Below are positions 26,994-36,671 of a stretch of DNA of 64,000 nt, piece by piece. The notes beneath the pieces were generated by a model, which had not been told where the DNA came from, did no database searches, and was given only the letters and a program-made list of their open reading frames with translations. Source of the stretch: Trichococcus sp. K1Tr (GTDB lineage Bacteria; Bacillota; Bacilli; Lactobacillales; Aerococcaceae); the NCBI RefSeq assembly GCF_028309625.1, contig NZ_JAQMHR010000008.1:83679-147678 (forward strand), read 5' to 3'. Position numbers and translations under genes: made by a program. Every line of letters begins with the position of its first letter. Position 1 is the stretch's first letter.

Positions 26994-28001
26994 TTATCTT
27001 GAAATAACCGTCTCTCTCTCGATCACCTCATGCGGCACGATCATCTTCGGCAGCAAGGCGCTCGGTTCGTTGAGTTGGCGGATCAGTAGGGCGGCGGCTT
27101 GTCTGGCCAGTTCCTGGACGTGGATGTCGATGGTCGTCAGGAATGGGTGGGACAGGGTCGCAAAGACGGAATTGTTGAAGCTGATCAGCGAGATGTCGTC
27201 CGGAACTTTGTACTTGTCCAGCTGCAGATACTGCAGGACACGCAAAGCTAGGCGGTCATCGCCGACGACGAGTCCGGTCGGTTGGGTCTCTTCGAGGAAC
27301 TCCAGGAAAGCCATGAAATCAGTCGGCGTTTCGAAATAGAGTTCCGGATGGACGGTCAGATTGGCGTCGCGCAAGGCATCGGAATAGCCTTTATAGCGTT
27401 CCTTGTCGACGACTTGGGAAGGCGTCAGACCGACATAGCCAATCCGCTGGTGCCCATGCTGGATCAGGCAGTCGGCCGCCGATTTGCCGGACAGGCGGTT
27501 GTCGTTGTCGATATAGATTGTTTCGTTCTCGTAGACATCCGGTTTCCCCAGCAGTGCATAAGGAATCTTCTCATCATGCAGGAACATGCGGATCGGATCT
27601 TTCGCCTCCGAATACAACAGGATGAAGCCATCGACCAGTTTGCGTTGATGCATCAAGCGTACGCTGTCCTTCAGTTCCGTCATCGTCTTACCGGTCGCTA
27701 GGGAAATCATGTATTTCTGTTCGTTGCAGACGACGCCGATTTCCTGGATCATCTCCAGGAAGAGCGGATTCTGCGCAGGATTCCCCATCGTTCCCACCGG
27801 CAGAATCACACCGATTGTCTGCGTGGACTTATTGGCCAGGTTCTGGGCGGCGAAGTTGGGCGTGTAGCCCAGTTTCTGCATCGCTTGGCGCACTTTCACT
27901 TTTGTGTTTTCGCTGATCAGCGGACTGTCCTTCAACGCGCGTGAAACGGTTGAAGTCGCGACGCCCGCTTCTCTGGCGACATCTTTTATCGTAACGGTCA
28001 T
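26994..28001 (-). CDS. malR: LacI-family repressor of the maltose locus
   Basis: Repressor of about 335 aa. The LacI helix-turn-helix is VTIKDVAREAGVATSTVSRA, and the hinge and ligand domain follow (TIGVILPVG, GYVGLTPSQVVDKERYKG). The ATG at 28001 has GAGG nine bases upstream; other ATGs at 28007 and 28022 are in frame. It is the last gene of the phosphorylase operon, as in the enterococcal malPBMR order. Its likely targets are the TGCAA-N(3-4)-TTGCA palindromes between the phosphorylase and malT genes. Confidence 0.88.
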   Translation of the reverse strand: MTVTIKDVAREAGVATSTVSRALKDSPLISENTKVKVRQAMQKLGYTPNFAAQNLANKSTQTIGVILPVGTMGNPAQNPLFLEMIQEIGVVCNEQKYMISLATGKTMTELKDSVRLMHQRKLVDGFILLYSEAKDPIRMFLHDEKIPYALLGKPDVYENETIYIDNDNRLSGKSAADCLIQHGHQRIGYVGLTPSQVVDKERYKGYSDALRDANLTVHPELYFETPTDFMAFLEFLEETQPTGLVVGDDRLALRVLQYLQLDKYKVPDDISLISFNNSVFATLSHPFLTTIDIHVQELARQAAALLIRQLNEPSALLPKMIVPHEVIERETVISR

Positions 28002-28037
28002 AGGCATTTTCCTCAGGTTCATTTTTGTATCTCTAGA

Positions 28038-29051
28038 TTACCATTTAAAAGTGTAATTTTGAACCCTTGTCGCTAAAGTATTTGGCACCAGAACGATATT
28101 GTCCCAGCCCGGATGATGGATGGCGTCCGGCACTTCCTGCGCTTCGATCGCCAAACCGAGGTGGCTTTGCATCGGGCGTCCGTTCACAAGGTATGGCTCA
28201 TTCATGTCGGTCGTCGAAAACAACACGATGCTGCTGCGGTTGCTGGACAGCGCCATTTCCCGGCCACTGCCCGCATCGCTGAGGGCCAACTGCTTTTGTT
28301 CGTCCGAGTGCATCAGGAAAACATCGTCGAATCCTTCCGGCTTTTTTTGAATGGCGTCGCCGATAAGCGTCGCTTCGCGGAAATCGAAAGCCGTCCCCGC
28401 CACCGCTTGTTTCGTCCCGGTCGGAAGCTTTTCGGCATCCAATTCCAGCACTTCTTCGCAGGCCAGCTGCAAAGTATGCTCGGTGATCGGACGCTTGGCC
28501 TCGCCGCTCAAATTGAAATAGATGTGGCTCGTCGGATTGAACAGCGTCTCTTCAGAGCAAGCGCCTGTCATTGTGATTGTCAAGCAGCCTTCCGCATCCA
28601 GCGTATAGCTGATTTTCGCCTGCAGCCGGCCGGGATAGCCGACCGTTTCCGGAGTCGATTCCAACGAGAAAGTGACGCTCACCGCTTCCGCCGTTTCTTC
28701 GGTCGTAAATCCCCAGAACTGTTGGCCCCAACCGCGGCTTCCGCCGTGGATATGGTGTGCGCTGTTATTCTGTTCCAGCTGCACTGCGCCCCATTTGCCT
28801 TCAGCGATCCGGCCGGCAACTGGTCCAACGGTCGCGCCGAAGGATGCCTGGTCGTTACCGTAGGCTTCGGCATCAGCCAAGCCCAGGACAACATTTTCGC
28901 TCTGGCCTTCCCGGTCCGGGACAAGCAAGCGGATCAGCCGTGCGCCGTAGTTGATGCAGCTGACGGACATACCGTTCGGCTGGCTCAAATCGATGCGCAT
29001 GACTTGTTCCGTTCCGATGCTGCCCCATTCGCGGATAGAGATGCTAGCCAT
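28038..29051 (-). CDS. Aldose 1-epimerase (GalM family)
   Basis: Mutarotase of about 337 aa that interconverts sugar anomers. It carries the substrate histidine motif HHIHGG, the second histidine in NPTSHIYFNL and the catalytic glutamate in AIEAQEVPDA. The ATG at 29051 overlaps the end of the phosphoglucomutase gene; the open frame upstream of it lies within that gene. In the maltose pathway it would help interconvert the glucose anomers released by the phosphorylase. It matches the malM position in enterococci. Confidence 0.88.
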   Translation of the reverse strand: MASISIREWGSIGTEQVMRIDLSQPNGMSVSCINYGARLIRLLVPDREGQSENVVLGLADAEAYGNDQASFGATVGPVAGRIAEGKWGAVQLEQNNSAHHIHGGSRGWGQQFWGFTTEETAEAVSVTFSLESTPETVGYPGRLQAKISYTLDAEGCLTITMTGACSEETLFNPTSHIYFNLSGEAKRPITEHTLQLACEEVLELDAEKLPTGTKQAVAGTAFDFREATLIGDAIQKKPEGFDDVFLMHSDEQKQLALSDAGSGREMALSSNRSSIVLFSTTDMNEPYLVNGRPMQSHLGLAIEAQEVPDAIHHPGWDNIVLVPNTLATRVQNYTFKW

Positions 29052-29718
29052 TGGCCGTCGCCTTCTCCCACGTATCGCGCAGGACGGCAAGCGACAAGTC
29101 GCTCGTGTCCGCCAAGACGCGGTCGGCTTGCGCCAGCACTTCAGCGTCGCCGATTGCGATCGCAGGAATATGCGCAGCTTTGATGGCCTCCACGCCTGAA
29201 GCGGCATCTTCCACGCCGATGCACTCGGCTGGTTTTGCCCCTGCCAGCTCCGCGCCGGCCAAGAAGATGTCCGGAGCCGGTTTACCTGCAGCCACTGAGG
29301 CTGGATCGACGATGCCGTCGAAGTAGTCCTTGACCTGCAAAAGCTCCAGGATGCCAGGTGCGTTCTTGCTGGCGGAAGTCACGATCGCCTTCAGACCCGC
29401 TTCGCGCAATTCTTCCAAAAGCGGCAGGATGCCAGGCAGGATGTCCGCCGGTGTCATTTCCTGGATCAATTCCAGATAATGGTCATTTTTCTTTGTGCAC
29501 AAGGCTTCTTTTTCAGCTGTGGAATATTTATCCGCCAAGCCGCCGAATGCCAGGATGCGCTCGAGCGAATCGATGCGGCTGACACCCTTCAGCTCTTCAT
29601 TGAAGGCTTCGTCAACGGTGACCCCCAACTCCGCGCCGAGGTCACGCCAGGCCAAAAAATGGAATTTGGCAGTGTCGGTGATGACGCCGTCCAAGTCGAA
29701 CAATACTGCTTTCAACAT
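29044..29718 (-). CDS. pgmB: Beta-phosphoglucomutase
   Basis: HAD-superfamily enzyme of about 224 aa that converts beta-glucose 1-phosphate to glucose 6-phosphate. The nucleophile and acid/base Asp pair are in LFDLDGVITDTA (Asp8 and Asp10); later motifs are VTSASKNAP and GVEDAASGVEAIKAA. AAAGGAG precedes the ATG at 29718. It sits directly after the maltose phosphorylase gene and overlaps the epimerase start, so its substrate is the phosphorylase product. Confidence 0.93.
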   Translation of the reverse strand: MLKAVLFDLDGVITDTAKFHFLAWRDLGAELGVTVDEAFNEELKGVSRIDSLERILAFGGLADKYSTAEKEALCTKKNDHYLELIQEMTPADILPGILPLLEELREAGLKAIVTSASKNAPGILELLQVKDYFDGIVDPASVAAGKPAPDIFLAGAELAGAKPAECIGVEDAASGVEAIKAAHIPAIAIGDAEVLAQADRVLADTSDLSLAVLRDTWEKATANG

Positions 29719-29741
29719 TTCTTTCTCTCCTTTGGTGCCGC

Positions 29742-32015
29742 TCATGCGGACACGGTCTTTTTCAGTGCGACTTTGATTTCATCTTTCAGTTGCAGTTCTT
29801 CATCATAGATGCGGACAGACAACGCTTCGCCTTTCACCAAGGTCAAGCTGACGTGTTCTTCGTTCACCGCGATCAGGATCAAGCTACCGCGGTAGTTGAT
29901 GTGGAATTGGTAGTGCGTCCAGTCTTTCGGCAAGAACGGCGCGAAGCTCAGACCGTCTTTGGCGCGCATGCCGGCGAAGCCTTCCGCAATCGTCAACCAG
30001 CTACCGGTCATCGAAGTGATGTGCAAGCCGTCTTCGGTATCATTGTTGTAGTTGTCCAGATCCAGACGGGCAGTGCGTTGGTACAGTTCCACAGCTTTTT
30101 CTTCCTTGTGCAGCTCGGCCGCAAGGATCGCGTGGATGCATGGTGACAAACTTGATTCATGCACGGTCATCGGCTCGTAGAAGTCAAAGTTGCGTTCTTT
30201 TTCTTCCAGCGTGAATTCGTCACCGAACAGGTAGATCCCTTGCAGGACGTCGGCTTGTTTGATGAAGCAAGAACGCAAAATCTTGTCCCATGACCAGTGT
30301 TGGTTCAATGGCAAATCAGCTTTGTCCAGCGCGCTGACCGGTTTCAGATCTTTGTCCAGGAACGTGTCGTGCTGCACGAAAACTTGGCGCTCCTCATCGT
30401 ACGGGAAGTACATGTTGTCGATGATGTCCTGCCATTTTGCTTTTTCGGCTGCGGTGATGCCCAATGCTGCTGCGCGTTCCGGATACTTCTCCAAGCTTTC
30501 CAAAGTATAACGCAGCACCCAGACTGCCAAACGGTTTGTGTACCAGTTGTTGTTGATGTTGTTTTCGTACTCGTTCGGTCCGGTTACGCCATGGATCATG
30601 TAGCATTGCTTGTTTTGTGAGAAGTGTACGCGGTCAGCCCAGAAACGGCTGACGGCGCTGAGCACTTCCAGCCCTTCTTCGGCCAGGTAGCTTTCATCGC
30701 CTGTATAGGCGGTGTAATTGTAGATTGCGTAAGGGATCGCACCATTGCGGTGGATTTCCTCGAAAGTGATTTCCCATTCATTGTGGCACTCCACGCCGGT
30801 GAAGGTCACCATCGGATACAACGCGCCCTTCAACCCTTGTTGCTTCGCATTATGGAAAGCACCCGGCAATTGGTTGTGGCGGTATTTCAAGAGATTGCGG
30901 GTAACTTCCGGCTCGGTAACCGCCAAGTAGAACGGCACGCCGTAAGCTTCCGTATCCCAGTAGGTAGCGCCGCCGTATTTCTCGCCGGTGAAGCCTTTCG
31001 GTCCGATGTTCAGGCGCTCATCTTCGCCGTAATAAGTAGAGAACAGTTGGAACAGGTTGAAACGGATGCCTTGTTGCGCTTCGTCATCTCCGCCGATTTC
31101 GACATCCGCCAGATCCCAACGCTTAGTCCACAGATTCGCTTGTTTTGCTTCCAATTCTTCGAAACTTTGGCCAGCTACTTTGGTGGCGTAGATTTCTTCG
31201 GCAGTTGCTGCCAGCTGGTCCTTCGCATGATCGCGGCTCGTCGTCAGCGTCACGTATTTCTCTAATAAAAGGACTTGGCCGTTTCCGGCTTCCCCTTCGA
31301 ACACTTGGGAGACGAACAATTCTTTGCTGTTGTTGCCTTTTTGATTGAAGCCTGTCGCTTTGTGGTGCATCGTTGCAGCCACACTGAAACGTTCAATGCC
31401 GAAGTTGTTCGGGATCGTTTCGACGACCAGCGTATCTTCCGTTTGTTCGACCCATTCCCAGAACATTTCATCATAGTTGGCATCTTCGTTTTGGACATTC
31501 CCGTCCAGAGCACTTTCGATACGGATCGCGGCCTTTTCCGAGGCTGTGATTTCCACTTTGATAGCGCAAAGTTCCTTGATGTCGATGCTCAGGAAGCGGG
31601 TGAAGTGGACGGTGATTTCTTTACCGTTCTTCACTACCGTAAAGAAGCGTTCCAAGCGGCCTTTTTCCATATCCAACGTCAAGTCGAAGTCTTTCACTTC
31701 ATCGGTGTAAAGATCGATTTCTTCTCCGTCCACAAAGATGTGCATATACAGAAAATTCATCGCATTGATCACTTTTCCGAAATATTCCGGGTAGCCGTTT
31801 TTCCACCAGCCGACGCGTGTTTTGTCGGGATACCAGACGCCCGCCAGATACGTGCCTTGATGGTGATCGCCCGAATAGGCTTCCTCAAAGTTTCCACGCA
31901 TGCCCATGTAGCCGTTGCCGAGACTGGTCAGACTTTCCTGCAGGCGGCGATTTTCTTTGTCTAATTGTTTGGTTGTTACTTTCCAAGGATTGATTTCAAA
32001 AATTTGTTGCGTCAT
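29742..32015 (-). CDS. mapA: Maltose phosphorylase, glycoside hydrolase family 65
   Basis: GH65 phosphorylase of 757 aa, the usual length. It splits maltose with phosphate into glucose and beta-glucose 1-phosphate. N-terminal [19 protein letters not shown] and the catalytic-domain segment [19 protein letters not shown], with the general-acid glutamate region, are typical. The segment [20 protein letters not shown] also fits maltose phosphorylases. The GGGGGAACC region before the ATG holds the ribosome site. First gene of the operon with pgmB, epimerase and malR; a good promoter with a MalR-like operator lies upstream. Confidence 0.93.
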   Translation of the reverse strand: MTQQIFEINPWKVTTKQLDKENRRLQESLTSLGNGYMGMRGNFEEAYSGDHHQGTYLAGVWYPDKTRVGWWKNGYPEYFGKVINAMNFLYMHIFVDGEEIDLYTDEVKDFDLTLDMEKGRLERFFTVVKNGKEITVHFTRFLSIDIKELCAIKVEITASEKAAIRIESALDGNVQNEDANYDEMFWEWVEQTEDTLVVETIPNNFGIERFSVAATMHHKATGFNQKGNNSKELFVSQVFEGEAGNGQVLLLEKYVTLTTSRDHAKDQLAATAEEIYATKVAGQSFEELEAKQANLWTKRWDLADVEIGGDDEAQQGIRFNLFQLFSTYYGEDERLNIGPKGFTGEKYGGATYWDTEAYGVPFYLAVTEPEVTRNLLKYRHNQLPGAFHNAKQQGLKGALYPMVTFTGVECHNEWEITFEEIHRNGAIPYAIYNYTAYTGDESYLAEEGLEVLSAVSRFWADRVHFSQNKQCYMIHGVTGPNEYENNINNNWYTNRLAVWVLRYTLESLEKYPERAAALGITAAEKAKWQDIIDNMYFPYDEERQVFVQHDTFLDKDLKPVSALDKADLPLNQHWSWDKILRSCFIKQADVLQGIYLFGDEFTLEEKERNFDFYEPMTVHESSLSPCIHAILAAELHKEEKAVELYQRTARLDLDNYNNDTEDGLHITSMTGSWLTIAEGFAGMRAKDGLSFAPFLPKDWTHYQFHINYRGSLILIAVNEEHVSLTLVKGEALSVRIYDEELQLKDEIKVALKKTVSA

Positions 32016-32046
32016 TATTGGTTCCCCCTTATTTGTTCTTCCCCCT

Positions 32047-32075
32047 TAGTTTACATGCAATCGGTTGCATTGTCA
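32047..32075 (-). promoter_or_regulatory. Promoter of the maltose phosphorylase operon with embedded operator
   Basis: On the minus strand TTGACA (32070-32075) and TAAACT (32047-32052) are 17 bases apart. The palindrome TGCAATCGGTTGCA (32056-32069) fills the spacer, where bound MalR would block polymerase. Confidence 0.78.
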
Positions 32076-32076
32076 A

Positions 32077-32089
32077 TGCAAAAGTTGCA
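32077..32089. promoter_or_regulatory. Second MalR-like operator of the phosphorylase promoter
   Basis: TGCAAAAGTTGCA has the same TGCAA/TTGCA half-sites and lies immediately upstream of the -35 element. Confidence 0.6.
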
Positions 32090-32177
32090 TTATTATTTCC
32101 GACGCATGATTTCCTTGGCATTGAAACGTTTTCTTCATCTATCCGTTTAAAAACCAATTTATTCTAAAATAGACCGC

Positions 32178-32206
32178 TTGCAAAATTTCTGGATATGGTC
32201 TATACT
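32178..32206 (+). promoter_or_regulatory. malT promoter
   Basis: TTGCAA (32178-32183) and TATACT (32201-32206) are 17 bases apart. The MalR-like sites lie just downstream in the expected transcribed leader. Confidence 0.72.
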
Positions 32207-32213
32207 TTGAATC

Positions 32214-32235
32214 GCAAACGTTGCAATCGATTGCA
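32214..32235. promoter_or_regulatory. Overlapping MalR-like operators before malT
   Basis: GCAAACGTTGC (32214-32224) and the perfect palindrome TGCAATCGATTGCA (32222-32235) overlap, downstream of the -10. This placement suits a LacI-type roadblock. Confidence 0.7.
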
Positions 32236-32261
32236 CTGACAAATTTGAGAGGAGTTTTAAA

Positions 32262-33932
32262 ATGAAAAATATATTTACATTCGATTTTTGGCAAAAATTT
32301 GGCAAGGCTTTGATGGTCGTTATTGCGGTCATGCCGGCAGCTGGTTTGATGATCAGTATCGGCAAGATGATCGCTATGTTCTCTGGAGATGTCCAATTGT
32401 TGCTGACAACGGCTGGGGTCATCGAAGACCTGGGCTGGGCTGTCATCGTCAACCTGCATATCCTGTTCGCTGTCGCCATCGGGGGTTCCTGGGCGAAAGA
32501 ACGTGCCGGCGGAGCCTTCGCTGCTTTGCTTGCCTTCATCCTGATCAACCGCACGACCGGTAAACTTTTCGCAGTGACCGGAGATATGTTGGCTACGGAC
32601 GGAGCGACTACCAAAACCTTGTTCGGCCAGGACATCCTGGTGAACGGCTACTTTACCAATGTATTGGGCGCACCTGCTTTGAATATGGGTGTCTTCGTTG
32701 GGATCATCGCCGGGTTTGTCGGCGCCGTCATCTTCAACAAGTACTACAACTACCGCAAATTGCCCGATGCATTATCTTTCTTCAACGGCAAACGTTTCGT
32801 GCCTTTCGTCGTTATCGGCTGGTCCGTACTCATTTCCCTTGCCTTGGCAATCATCTGGCCAGTCGTTCAGACCGGCATCAATAATTTCGGGATTTGGATC
32901 GCGGATTCCGCGGATACCGCACCGATTTTGGCACCGTTCGTCTACGGTACGCTGGAGCGTCTGTTGTTGCCGTTCGGTCTGCACCATATGCTGACGATTC
33001 CGATGAACTACACTTCTTTGGGTGGAACTTACACCATTTTGACAGGCGCTGCTGCAGGTTCGCAAGTGTTCGGTCAAGATCCGCTTTGGTTGGCTTGGGC
33101 CAGCGATTTGGTGAACTTGAACAACACCGGCGATACAGCAGCCTACAATGAGTTGCTTAACGCATTCACTCCTGCCCGCTTTAAAGTTGGTCAAATGATC
33201 GGCGCAGCCGGCAGCTTGATGGGCTTGGCCTATGCTATGTACCGCAACGTCGATGTCGACAAACGTCCGAAATACAAATCCATGTTCTTCTCCGCAGCCA
33301 TCGCTGTTTTCCTGACAGGGGTAACCGAACCGCTTGAGTACATGTTCATGTTCGCTGCACCACTGCTTTACGGCGTTTATGCAGTATTGCAAGGAGCCGC
33401 ATTCGCTATGGCCGACATCATCAGCCTGCGCGTCCACTCCTTCGGTACGCTGGAATTCCTGACCCGCATCCCGATGTCTTTGAAAGCCGGCTTGTGGTTG
33501 GATGTCGTCAACTATATCTGGGTGACGCTCGCATTTGCCGTAATCATGTACTTCGTTGCCAACTTCATGATCAAACGCTTCAAATTCGCAACGCCAGGCC
33601 GTTTGGGCAACTACACGGACTTCGACGGCGAAGCTGAAGAAGCTGCTCCTGCCACTGCAACACCGGAAGGCAACGCTGGTGCATCCGATAACGATAAACT
33701 AGTTTGGAACATCATCGACGCATTCGGCGGCCAAGAAAACATCACTGAAGTCGATGCTTGCATGACCCGTCTGCGCGTCACTGTCAAAGATGAAACCCAA
33801 GTTGCAGAAGATAAAAAATGGTCCACATTGGGTGCACGCGGCGTCATCCGCAAAGGCAAAGGCATCCAAGTCGTGTACGGTCCCCAAGCAGATGTCCTAA
33901 AATCTGATATAATAGATCTATTAGGAAGATAG
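32262..33932 (+). CDS. malT: Maltose PTS transporter EIICB (MalT)
   Basis: Glucose/maltose-family phosphotransferase permease of 556 aa that imports maltose as maltose 6'-phosphate. A membrane EIIC domain fills about the first 440 residues (KALMVVIAVMPAAGLMISIG, FGLHHMLTIPMNY, TGVTEPLEYMFMF). A linker leads to the EIIB domain with the phosphorylated Cys in DACMTRLRV, near residue 490. No EIIA domain is fused, so it needs a separate glucose-type EIIA. AGAGGAG precedes the ATG. It is divergent from the phosphorylase operon and followed by mapP, exactly as in Enterococcus faecalis. Confidence 0.92.
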   Translation: MKNIFTFDFWQKFGKALMVVIAVMPAAGLMISIGKMIAMFSGDVQLLLTTAGVIEDLGWAVIVNLHILFAVAIGGSWAKERAGGAFAALLAFILINRTTGKLFAVTGDMLATDGATTKTLFGQDILVNGYFTNVLGAPALNMGVFVGIIAGFVGAVIFNKYYNYRKLPDALSFFNGKRFVPFVVIGWSVLISLALAIIWPVVQTGINNFGIWIADSADTAPILAPFVYGTLERLLLPFGLHHMLTIPMNYTSLGGTYTILTGAAAGSQVFGQDPLWLAWASDLVNLNNTGDTAAYNELLNAFTPARFKVGQMIGAAGSLMGLAYAMYRNVDVDKRPKYKSMFFSAAIAVFLTGVTEPLEYMFMFAAPLLYGVYAVLQGAAFAMADIISLRVHSFGTLEFLTRIPMSLKAGLWLDVVNYIWVTLAFAVIMYFVANFMIKRFKFATPGRLGNYTDFDGEAEEAAPATATPEGNAGASDNDKLVWNIIDAFGGQENITEVDACMTRLRVTVKDETQVAEDKKWSTLGARGVIRKGKGIQVVYGPQADVLKSDIIDLLGR

Positions 33933-34228
33933 GAAAAGCGGAACGGGTTCGTTCAGCCCTGAAAGAAATTTAGGAAATCTGTCCGACTGAGCATCGAAGA
34001 GCGCAATTGCTGAGAGACTTTCTGCGTCAGCAGATTAGTCGAACAGTATGTCTTGGCTCGCAGAGACAAGAGGTTCCTTATTCTTTTTTCCGAAGGGCTT
34101 ACCCGTGTAGCTAGCCATCATTTTGGATGCACGAAACACTTTAAAAGTCTGTAAAACATCCCAAATGATGCACTTTCTATTTTAAAAGATTATCTTAATA
34201 ACTATATATTTAGAATGGAGAGGACCTC
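33933..34228. other. Structured intergenic region between malT and mapP
   Basis: Nearly 300 bases without a gene. It contains GAACGGGTTCGTTC, several short stems, and a long inverted repeat: CATCATTTTGGATG (34116-34129) pairs with CATCCCAAATGATG (34158-34171). It may be an untranslated spacer with RNA structure or a dispersed repeat. No clear terminator or promoter is seen. Confidence 0.45.
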
Positions 34229-35047
34229 ATGAAACTACTGACATTGAATACGTACAGCTGGGTTCAAACAGCAGACCCCGAAACTTACGCCGCCCTGATT
34301 GCGGACATTCTGGAAAACGAATACGACGCTATCGCCCTGCAGGAAGTGAACCAGCTTTCCAGCGGCACAAGCGTCAACGAACCGGCGGGCTATCTGCCCA
34401 CCCAGAACGAAATCCCGATCAAATCGGATAACTTCGCCTACTTCTTGGTGAAGTCCTTGGCGGAGAAAGGACTTTCCTATCATTGGTCCTGGGTACCTTG
34501 CCACCAAGGCTACTTCCGTTTCGATGAAGGAGTCGCCATCCTCAGCAAAGCGCCGATTCAGTCAGTCGAACAGGTCCAACTTTCTGTAGTCAATGATTTC
34601 GAAAGCATCCACACCCGCCGCGCTTTGGTCCTCGAGACCGAAGCAGCCGCTTTCGCCTCCGTCCACCTGTCCTGGTGGAAAACGGAAGAAGAAAATCCGT
34701 TCTTGTTGGAGTGGACTTCCGTTGAGACGGCTGTCAAAAAACTGCGCGGCATCAAGCCCATCTATGTCATGGGTGACGTCAACAACCCAGCCGACGTCCG
34801 CAACGAAGGCTACGACCTGATCACGAACGCCGGCTGGCAGGATGCCTACGCCGTCGCTGCAACGCGTATTGGATCTGCGACTGTTCCGCCGGCGATCGAC
34901 GGTTGGGAAGGAAACGAAGCCCCGCTGCGCATCGACTACATCTTCTCAGACCAGCCGCAAGCGGTTGAAACCTACGAAGTGAAATTCGACGGGAAGAAGT
35001 TGCCTTGCGTGTCTGATCATTATGGGGTTGCGGTGACGTATGTGTGA
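34229..35047 (+). CDS. mapP: Maltose 6'-phosphate phosphatase (endonuclease/exonuclease/phosphatase fold)
   Basis: Metal-dependent phosphatase of 272 aa in the EEP superfamily. Motifs in order are KLLTLNTYSW, IALQEVNQ (metal-binding Glu), FASVHLSWW, VMGDVNNPA and SDHYGVAV (Asp-His pair). It would normally be annotated as an endonuclease/exonuclease, but its place after malT matches MapP of E. faecalis, which dephosphorylates maltose 6'-phosphate so that maltose phosphorylase can act. GGAGAGG precedes the ATG. Pieces of a second and third copy of its 3' end lie at 37411-37560 and 38476-38535. Confidence 0.82.
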   Translation: MKLLTLNTYSWVQTADPETYAALIADILENEYDAIALQEVNQLSSGTSVNEPAGYLPTQNEIPIKSDNFAYFLVKSLAEKGLSYHWSWVPCHQGYFRFDEGVAILSKAPIQSVEQVQLSVVNDFESIHTRRALVLETEAAAFASVHLSWWKTEEENPFLLEWTSVETAVKKLRGIKPIYVMGDVNNPADVRNEGYDLITNAGWQDAYAVAATRIGSATVPPAIDGWEGNEAPLRIDYIFSDQPQAVETYEVKFDGKKLPCVSDHYGVAVTYV

Positions 35048-35065
35048 ACTTAATCTGTTTGGATG

Positions 35066-35104
35066 AAAGAAGGTCTACCTCACGCGAGGTAGACCTTCTT
35101 TTTA
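35066..35104 (+). terminator. Terminator of malT-mapP
   Basis: AAAGAAGGTCTACCTC pairs perfectly with GAGGTAGACCTTCTTT around ACGC and is followed by T residues. Confidence 0.88.
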
Positions 35105-35150
35105 CATTTAGTTTTGTTGGACCCAGTGGCGGGGGTGCCGCGAAATGCGG

Positions 35151-35185
35151 AATTAGCCCGCCAAAAGCGTTTTGACGGGCTAATT
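35151..35185. repeat. Single palindrome of the CCCGCCAAAA family
   Basis: AATTAGCCCGCCAAAA and TTTTGACGGGCTAATT form 16-base arms with one mismatch around a three-base centre. The core resembles the palindromes at 12921-13001. Confidence 0.65.
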
Positions 35186-35221
35186 CACTTCGTCACCTAC
35201 ATTCTTATATCGTTTTTCCAC

Positions 35222-36229
35222 TTACTTCCCGCAGCATTTCTTGTATTTCTTGCCGCTCCCGCAAGGACAAGGGTCATTGCGGCCGATTTTTGGTTCATTG
35301 ACGATTGGCGTCACCTTCGGTTGGTGCACGAAATTCAGATTGTTGTTGGTCAGCTGCTCAAAATAGTTCTCTTCGGCAGAATCTTCTTCATTTTCAAAAT
35401 ACGCCCAGTTCCTCATTTCACCGATCGTATCATCGATTTTTTGTAAGTTTCTATCTCTCTCGGCTCTGTACAGTACCATCGACTGGCCTTCCACCATGGC
35501 CTGATCTACGGATCCCATACCAATCAGGAAAGAATCCACCTTATCATTCTTATAGGCTTCCTTTATTTCATCATACACCTCGCCCGGGTAGATATCCGTA
35601 CAGAGATTTATCAGCAACGTGAGAATGGTTGGATTATCGATCGTGGGAAGCAGTTCTTTGTAATAAGCCATAAGCTCCTGCCGTTCGAGCTCCCCGTTCA
35701 ATGTCAAAATAGCCAAGGCGGTTAGCGCTTCAACTTTGATATACTTATCGACTTCCTCGTCCTCAACCAGTTGCTTTATGGATGCCACATCATTTCCGCA
35801 AATGGATGCCATTATCCTCCCGGCATAATCTGTCATCGCGTCTCCAAACAACTTGTCCGTCAGCCCATTCGGCAGACTGAACAGTTCCAGCACAATAGGA
35901 TAAGCTTCCTTGACTCTGAACTGAGCCAACAGAAGAACCGCATAAATATGTCCTAAATAATCAAAGTTGTTGCTGAATTGTTCCGCATTATCCCTCACCT
36001 CTTCAAGGAAAGCCATCAATAAAGGAATCGCTTCTTCTTTTCTGGCAATAATTTCCGCCAACTCTTCCTCAGGGAAAATCCTGTCGGGATCACATTTGAT
36101 GCGATCAATTAGTTCAGCCATCGTCTTTTCGGAATGGCCAAAAGTACCTGTCGTGCATTTTGGATCATTGCCGTTTAATTGATTATCCACTGCTTCCAAC
36201 ACGGTTTCTTTCAATTCTCTGCTCACCAT
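35222..36229 (-). CDS. DUF1186-like protein with C-terminal SEC-C zinc motif
   Basis: Cytoplasmic protein of about 335 aa. The body is mostly helical with repeat-like segments ([38 protein letters not shown]), consistent with DUF1186. The C-terminus is a classic SEC-C zinc-binding motif, [19 protein letters not shown], also found at the end of SecA, where it binds SecB and ribosomes. GTGAGG precedes the ATG at 36229. The function of the family is unknown. It is a single gene. Confidence 0.85.
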   Translation of the reverse strand: MVSRELKETVLEAVDNQLNGNDPKCTTGTFGHSEKTMAELIDRIKCDPDRIFPEEELAEIIARKEEAIPLLMAFLEEVRDNAEQFSNNFDYLGHIYAVLLLAQFRVKEAYPIVLELFSLPNGLTDKLFGDAMTDYAGRIMASICGNDVASIKQLVEDEEVDKYIKVEALTALAILTLNGELERQELMAYYKELLPTIDNPTILTLLINLCTDIYPGEVYDEIKEAYKNDKVDSFLIGMGSVDQAMVEGQSMVLYRAERDRNLQKIDDTIGEMRNWAYFENEEDSAEENYFEQLTNNNLNFVHQPKVTPIVNEPKIGRNDPCPCGSGKKYKKCCGK

Positions 36230-36384
36230 CACTAACACCTCACCAATGATATAGGTTTTTGGAACTGCTCTTTTATGCAGCTTCATCTTATCATACCGTT
36301 ACTACTTTGAGCACCCTTTAGTAAAAGCGGTGATCAAAAATGATAAACAATGTAAGCAAAAAAGCGCAGTTGTCTGCAAAACGA

Positions 36385-36470
36385 AGAGGCAATTTTTTTG
36401 GTTGGGCCCGTTAATTGCGAAGAATCGGACATCCAGGCCAAAAAAAACAGGAGCCTCTCAAATCGTGGCG
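36385..36470. repeat. Decayed copy of the composite intergenic repeat
   Basis: In order: a remnant GAGGCA...TTTTTTTGGTTGGG, a half-lost palindrome ending GCGAAGAATCGGACA (36408-36431), and AAAACAGGAGCC. The same order is seen near 38540-38680, and the first parts also near 37586 and 43405. Confidence 0.65.
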
Positions 36471-36473
36471 GCT

Positions 36474-36657
36474 CTATATCACCAACCATCTGTTTTTCTT
36501 TTTATTTTGCCCGACCAAATATCCACCTTTCAGAATAAAGTTTTCTTTATAAGCCGATTGACTTAAACGAAAAAGAAATCGTTCCATAATAAAGTTACGC
36601 TGTAGTAATTGTGCAGGGATACCCGTTTTGGTTTGTATGTTTCTGATTTTTTTTCAT
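36474..36657 (-). pseudogene. abiEii: Decayed AbiEii-type toxin (nucleotidyltransferase) fragment
   Basis: On the minus strand a frame reads TGIPAQLLQRNFIMERFL and then FRLSQSAYKENFILKGGYL, the N-terminal signature of AbiEii toxins. The frame is broken twice. An ATG at 36657 is followed by eight A residues, and the correct frame would need seven. After LKGG the sequence diverges and stops at 36474, where composite repeat sequence takes over. The catalytic nucleotidyltransferase core is missing, so no active toxin is made. It begins 14 bases after the abiEi stop, the normal operon arrangement. Confidence 0.8.
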
Positions 36658-36671
36658 TTGAGTTGGGGTTA

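Noticed and set aside
28113..29183. Long open frame on the plus strand across the epimerase and phosphoglucomutase genes
   Set aside because: It runs antisense through two well-recognised genes, has no domain signature and no ribosome site, and reflects their codon bias.
32121..32134. Catabolite-response box TTGAAACGTTTTCT near malT
   Set aside because: It misses two key consensus positions and its distance from both promoters is unclear.
34229..35047. DNA endonuclease or exonuclease
   Set aside because: The fold is shared, but the position after malT and the complete maltose pathway fit maltose 6'-phosphate phosphatase better.
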